This document shows, piece after piece, positions 4,622-7,479 of a stretch of DNA of 7,479 bases. The notes beneath the pieces were generated by a model. It saw only the letters and a program-made list of their open reading frames with translations. It did no database searches and had not been told where the DNA came from. This DNA comes from an uncultured bacterium. GTDB lineage: Bacteria > Bacillota > Clostridia > Lachnospirales > Lachnospiraceae. The DNA lies in contig CAJMMS010000073.1 of assembly GCA_905214675.1 (NCBI GenBank), positions 1-7,479 on the forward strand, in the 5' to 3' direction. Each line of letters begins with the position of its first letter. Positions within the stretch are counted from its first letter, which is position 1. Position numbers and translations under genes: made by a program.

Positions 4622-6349
4622 TTATAAACTCATGTCATAGTTTCGCTTTTTCTTCACTGCCTGTTGTTTTGCATCACGCTCTGCACACTCTTTCTTTTTT
4701 TCATCCAGTTTTCTCAGAAGAGAGGTCTTCTTTTCTGGATTCTGCTCCGACTGGTTCAACGGCTGTTGCTCTGCTTTCCCGTTTTCTTCAAGAATCTCTT
4801 TCGCCTGAACTGTGTAAAATGTCGGGAACTTCACCTGCTTCTCCCTTTTTTCTTCTGAACGCCCGGAAGTATCTGCTTCTGCCATTTCCCGGTCACGTCT
4901 GGCAATATCCGCACAGCTCTGTACCTTTTTCACAAAAGTTAGTTCCTCCTGGTACGGCTGATTATCTGCTTTCAGCTCTTCGATCCCCGCCTGAAGTTCT
5001 TCTTTCTCCCGTTTCCATCTGGCAGTTGGCACTTTTCCATTTTTATCCAGATGTTGTTTCAGTTCCCGTTCACATTTGCGGTAATAATTGATTTCTTTTT
5101 TATGCTGCTGATAATATCTCTCCCGTCTTTTCTGAAAATAGAAATGGTTATACTCATCAATCAATGGCTGATTTGTTTTTATTACCTCTGCCATCTTTTC
5201 CAGATTCTCAAGTTCCTTTAACTGTTTCCGCTTTTCAGAAATTTCTTTTTTACTGACAGAAACAACACCGTTCAGTTCCTCAATCCGTTCCTGCAAGTCA
5301 TCCATCGTTTCTATCTGATGTGTCTGAAGATAACTGATGGATTTTGCAAACTCCTGTAAATTGGAGAGATTCTTACCTCTCTGTTTCATCTCCGCATAAA
5401 AATTGGGAAGTGGTGGTCTGCCCTGTGTCTTTTTATCATAATAATCCTGCAGGCTTTCCAGCAGTGTCGGGTTCTGCCTGCGATCCAGCTCTGCTTTCAT
5501 TTCCTCATAAGCTGTCTTCATCCACTGAATGGATTCTTTCAGAGAAATAAACATCTGGTTAAACTGCCGGATTGCCCGGTTCAATTCTCCGATCACCGTT
5601 TTGATTCCCTTTTTCTCCATTGCCCGGACTTCATATCCCTCATGGATGGTCGGGATCAGGTCAATCCCCTGTTCTTTGTAGGAACGGTGGTCGATTCTGG
5701 ATGCCATGTGGCACTCCCTGAATTTCCCATTTACTTTCTCTGTCCATGCCCGCCGCCATTCTTTTAAAAGCTCCGGATCATTCCATCCGGTAGTAGAAAC
5801 AGCATTGAACATATCTTTTCCTTTGGCATCCTTCACCCGGTTTCCATCCTCATCAAGAATATATTCCCTTCTCTGCTTATTGCCCCAGATTCCTTCCTCT
5901 GTAAAAGGACGGATTGGGACAAGCACATGGAAATGGGGATTATCCGGTTCTTCTTCATTTTCCGCTTTTCCCTCATGGACTGCCAGATCCACGATCATGC
6001 CACGTGCCACAAACTGCTCCTGGCAGAACTCTTTTGCCAGTCTGATATTTTCCTCAAGTGTCAATTCATTCTGCAGTGCAATGTCAAACGAATAGGCAAG
6101 CTGTGCCTTGTTGTTCCGTTCCACATGCTCCACCTCGTTCCAGAGTGTTTCCCTGTCAGTCAGACGCTCTGGCACATACTCCGGTGTCAGGATTTCTGTA
6201 AATATCACACCTGACTTGCTCGTATAATCGTGTATCTTGTTGTAATAACTGTCAAAAATCCTCTGCCCGGAAATATAGGCTGCGGAAGCGACCACCATCT
6301 GCCCTTTCCCTCTGGATACATTCCTTACTGAAAAATGATACAGTGCCAT
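4622..6349 (-). CDS. mobQ: MobA/MobL-family relaxase (MobQ type)
   Basis: A 575-residue mobilization relaxase, which nicks one strand at oriT through a tyrosine, stays attached to the 5' end and pilots the strand into a recipient using a helper conjugation channel. The N-terminal MobA/MobL domain (about 1-235) opens with LYHFSVRNVSRGKGQ, then ASAAYISG with probable catalytic Tyr25. The metal-binding motif is AVHEG with His125 and NPHFHV with His139 and His141; SRIDHRSY (217-224) is also typical of the family. Residues about 255-500 are highly charged and helical, probably coiled coil, with no second enzymatic domain visible. The start ATG (6349) shares its A with the TAA stop of the preceding gene (TAATG), and GGGAG lies 10 nt upstream, indicating coupled translation. 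No coupling protein or type IV secretion gene is seen, so the element appears mobilizable rather than self-transmissible within this window. The gene symbol is by family. Confidence 0.93.
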   Translation of the reverse strand: MALYHFSVRNVSRGKGQMVVASAAYISGQRIFDSYYNKIHDYTSKSGVIFTEILTPEYVPERLTDRETLWNEVEHVERNNKAQLAYSFDIALQNELTLEENIRLAKEFCQEQFVARGMIVDLAVHEGKAENEEEPDNPHFHVLVPIRPFTEEGIWGNKQRREYILDEDGNRVKDAKGKDMFNAVSTTGWNDPELLKEWRRAWTEKVNGKFRECHMASRIDHRSYKEQGIDLIPTIHEGYEVRAMEKKGIKTVIGELNRAIRQFNQMFISLKESIQWMKTAYEEMKAELDRRQNPTLLESLQDYYDKKTQGRPPLPNFYAEMKQRGKNLSNLQEFAKSISYLQTHQIETMDDLQERIEELNGVVSVSKKEISEKRKQLKELENLEKMAEVIKTNQPLIDEYNHFYFQKRRERYYQQHKKEINYYRKCERELKQHLDKNGKVPTARWKREKEELQAGIEELKADNQPYQEELTFVKKVQSCADIARRDREMAEADTSGRSEEKREKQVKFPTFYTVQAKEILEENGKAEQQPLNQSEQNPEKKTSLLRKLDEKKKECAERDAKQQAVKKKRNYDMSL

Positions 6350-6714
6350 TAACTGTCATCTCCCTTCTCTGTCTTTTTTACTGCTTCTGCAATCTGCTGT
6401 TGATCTTTGTGTAAGGCGGCTATATGAGCCTGCCGCACAATACTCTTGTTGTAACTGCTGTTCTGCAGTTGATTCATCATGTCCTGGACGTCTTCCTGTT
6501 CCAGATCTCTGGACAGCGGAAATACTTTCTCAAACTCTGCCCCTTTGACAATCAGCCGGTGGGAACGTTCCCTGCGTTCTACCAGCTTCTTCCGCTGCTC
6601 CAGAATGTTTTTGTGGTGAATTGCTGCCTCCAGTTCCTGTCTGCTCTTTTCCATGTTGGCCTTCAGTTCCTCCAATGACATGGATTCATACTTTGGATTT
6701 TTTGCTCTGCTCAT
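6349..6714 (-). CDS. DUF3847-like small protein, first gene of the mobilization operon
   Basis: A 121-residue soluble protein. Residues about 10-50 form a charged coiled coil (MSLEELKANMEKSRQELEAA onward), followed by RRERSHRLIVKGAEFEKVFP (47-66) and a helix with LEQEDVQDMM (71-80). The R-x-HRL-x-x-KG-x-x-x-E block followed by an ED-V segment matches what I recall of DUF3847, a family found beside MobA/MobL relaxases in Firmicutes elements; its role is unknown, though position suggests a relaxosome accessory or DNA-binding partner. The frame stays open up to a GTG at 6906, but the ATG at 6714 is chosen because AAGGAG lies 9 nt upstream and the family has no such extension. Its stop overlaps the relaxase start by one base, so the two are translationally coupled. 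Confidence 0.8.
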   Translation of the reverse strand: MSRAKNPKYESMSLEELKANMEKSRQELEAAIHHKNILEQRKKLVERRERSHRLIVKGAEFEKVFPLSRDLEQEDVQDMMNQLQNSSYNKSIVRQAHIAALHKDQQQIAEAVKKTEKGDDS

Positions 6715-6914
6715 TTTCTTGTACTCCTTCTTTTTTCTGTAAACAAAAAGAACCGGCTTATTCATGAATGCCGATTCCTGGGTATAAAAAACTGAGGTCG
6801 TTGTCCTGTGATTAGGAAATGCTGACCTCAGCGTTTTTGAAATATTTAATTGTTGCTCCTTGGAATGAAAGTCTTTGTCACCATTGTCGTATAAATTTAA
6901 ACTCACATCCCATA
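6715..6914. other. Non-coding interval, candidate oriT region
   Basis: The 200 bases between the mobilization operon and the partner gene of the DUF3990-like protein hold two neighbouring inverted repeats. One is CGGC-TT-ATTCATGAAT-GCCG (6754-6773), whose core ATTCATGAAT is a perfect palindrome. The other is CTGAGGTC (6792-6799) with GACCTCAG (6824-6831), enclosing a shorter TCCT/AGGA pair. MobQ systems commonly have oriT with inverted repeats just upstream of the relaxase operon, so this is the best location for it here. I cannot identify the nick site. I also found no convincing promoter for the operon. Confidence 0.4.
6786..6838 (-). terminator. Bidirectional terminator-like hairpin after the small partner gene
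   Basis: The 8-bp inverted repeat CTGAGGTC (6792-6799) / GACCTCAG (6824-6831) is followed on the minus strand by six T (6791-6786) and on the plus strand by CG and five T (6834-6838). It lies about 85 nt downstream of the stop of the gene at 6915-7145, where a terminator separating that pair from the mobilization operon would be expected. The 24-nt loop is long for a terminator, which leaves an oriT role open. Confidence 0.5.
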
Positions 6915-7145
6915 TCAGGATTTCTTTAATTCTTCCATATACAGTTCAGCTATATATGCCGGACCAGTGCACCACAGCTTTGTCTTCTCATCATACAGTG
7001 CTTTTCCTGTCTTTGAACACAAAAAATCTGTCAATACCTCGTTTCTGTCCTTGCCTGTCTCTTCTGCGATTTCATCTGTCACCATAGTGATCAGAAGGTC
7101 GATTGTATAATTCATTTTTTCCTTTGGAATTGTTACTTCAGCCAT
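6915..7145 (-). CDS. Small partner protein of the DUF3990-like protein (DUF3791-like, tentative)
   Basis: A 76-residue, mostly helical, acidic protein. After MAEVTIPKEK comes a hydrophobic helix (MNYTIDLLITMVTDEIAEET), then GKDRNEVLTDFLCSKTGKAL and WCTGPAYIAELYMEEL. The spacing of a helix, an EVL-type segment and a late TG-x-x-YI-x-E-x-Y motif recalls DUF3791, a small family encoded beside DUF3990 genes; this link is from memory and tentative. Its ATG (7145) lies inside the end of the DUF3990-like gene, overlapping by 13 nt, with AAAGGTGAG just upstream; an internal Met11 also has AAAGGA close before it and is an alternative start. The tight overlap implies one transcript and probably a shared job, possibly an antitoxin or regulator for the neighbour. 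Function is not shown by the sequence. Confidence 0.7.
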   Translation of the reverse strand: MAEVTIPKEKMNYTIDLLITMVTDEIAEETGKDRNEVLTDFLCSKTGKALYDEKTKLWCTGPAYIAELYMEELKKS

Positions 7146-7479
7146 ATCTTCTCACCTTTCACAAATTTCAGACACTCAATAGCTGCCTCAGTTTTAAAGC
7201 AGTATTGATCTTTCAATTTATTCGGCAGCAACTGTCTGATACAGAAATCGTCTGCTACTTTATCACCTGCAGTCCCAAAAGCACCCGCAAGATAAGCGGT
7301 AAGAGTAGCGTTTGTTGCATCATCCGCAATCTTTCCTGCAATGATATCATATTTTGCCATTTCACGTTCAACCTCAATAAACATTTTTTTCTTTCGGTGA
7401 GCGGCGATACAATGTAACCAGTCCACATCTGCATTTTCAAAAATATGCGTTTCAAGATTTTCTGAAAGTTTGAATTCAA
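7133..7479 (-). CDS. DUF3990-like protein, C-terminal part (ADP-ribosyltransferase-like fold), cut by the window edge
   Basis: The last 114 residues of a protein whose 5' end lies beyond 7479; the frame is open to the edge, so the GTG at 7426 is not the real start. Visible landmarks are DVDWLHCIAAHR, YDIIAGKIADDAT, LTAYLAGAF, CIRQLLPNKLKDQYCFKTE and AAIECLKF. The order WL-x-x-I, YDII-G-x-A-DD, and RQLLP-x-KLKDQ-x-x-FKTE matches the C-terminal half of DUF3990, a family placed, as I recall, with ADP-ribosyltransferase-like folds. The Q-x-x-F-K-T-E block may include an active-site glutamate. DUF3990 genes typically travel with small DUF3791-type genes, as here (13-nt overlap). A toxin, defence or modification role is plausible but inferred. 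The missing N-terminus, which should carry the NAD-binding motifs, prevents a functional call. Confidence 0.75.
   Translation of the reverse strand, partial: EFKLSENLETHIFENADVDWLHCIAAHRKKKMFIEVEREMAKYDIIAGKIADDATNATLTAYLAGAFGTAGDKVADDFCIRQLLPNKLKDQYCFKTEAAIECLKFVKGEKIWLK

Noticed and set aside
6715..6906. N-terminal extension of the DUF3847-like protein to a GTG at 6906
   Set aside because: The extension would code across both inverted repeats, has no good ribosome binding site at the GTG, and is not needed by the family; AAGGAG points to the ATG at 6714.
7255..7479. 74-residue minus-strand frame starting at the right edge
   Set aside because: It is a different reading frame of the DUF3990-like gene, whose recognisable landmarks lie in the other frame.

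Overview
The window looks like the core of an integrative mobilizable element (or part of a larger conjugative element) from a gut-type Clostridia, most likely Lachnospiraceae. The evidence is the moderate G+C with AT-rich intergenic DNA, strong AGGAGG-type ribosome binding sites, and the gene set: large serine recombinase, MobQ-type MobA/MobL relaxase, Toprim/RepA-like replication protein, DUF3847-like protein and DUF3990-like protein. This assignment rests on recognising families by eye, not on a search.

All protein genes lie on the minus strand, so the biological order runs from high to low coordinates. It starts with a DUF3990-like gene cut by the right edge (7133 to past 7479), overlapped by a small partner gene (6915-7145). 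A 200-base non-coding stretch follows (6715-6914) with two inverted repeats, one backed by T-runs on both strands; it is the best candidate for oriT plus a terminator. Then come a coupled mobilization/replication operon: a DUF3847-like small protein (6349-6714), the relaxase (4622-6349) and a Toprim-helicase replication protein (2676-4592). At the 3' end of that gene is a cluster of five copies of the 7-mer ACGGCAG/CTGCCGT (2630-2695), possibly iterons of an origin.

The 680 bases between the replication gene and the recombinase operon (1992-2675) look empty to an ordinary gene caller but are densely organised. They hold a complete type I toxin-antitoxin locus. It comprises a 38-residue holin-like (Hol_Tox/TxpA type) membrane toxin (2295-2411, minus), its own promoter and structured leader, and a convergent antisense RNA of about 100 nt (about 2200-2297, plus). 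The antisense RNA has its own promoter and terminator and covers the toxin mRNA 3' UTR. To the left, a strong minus-strand terminator hairpin sits directly in front of the ribosome binding site of the recombinase operon, suggesting that recombinase expression depends on reading through a terminator.

The recombinase operon (a 60-residue unknown protein, then the 565-residue serine recombinase) runs toward the left edge, where an 84-base AT-rich flank with 10-bp repeats may be close to the end of the element. Taken together: the recombinase excises and integrates, the relaxase nicks DNA at oriT for transfer by a helper element, the Toprim-helicase protein may replicate the excised circle, and the type I toxin and perhaps the DUF3990 pair may act as stabilising or defensive cargo.
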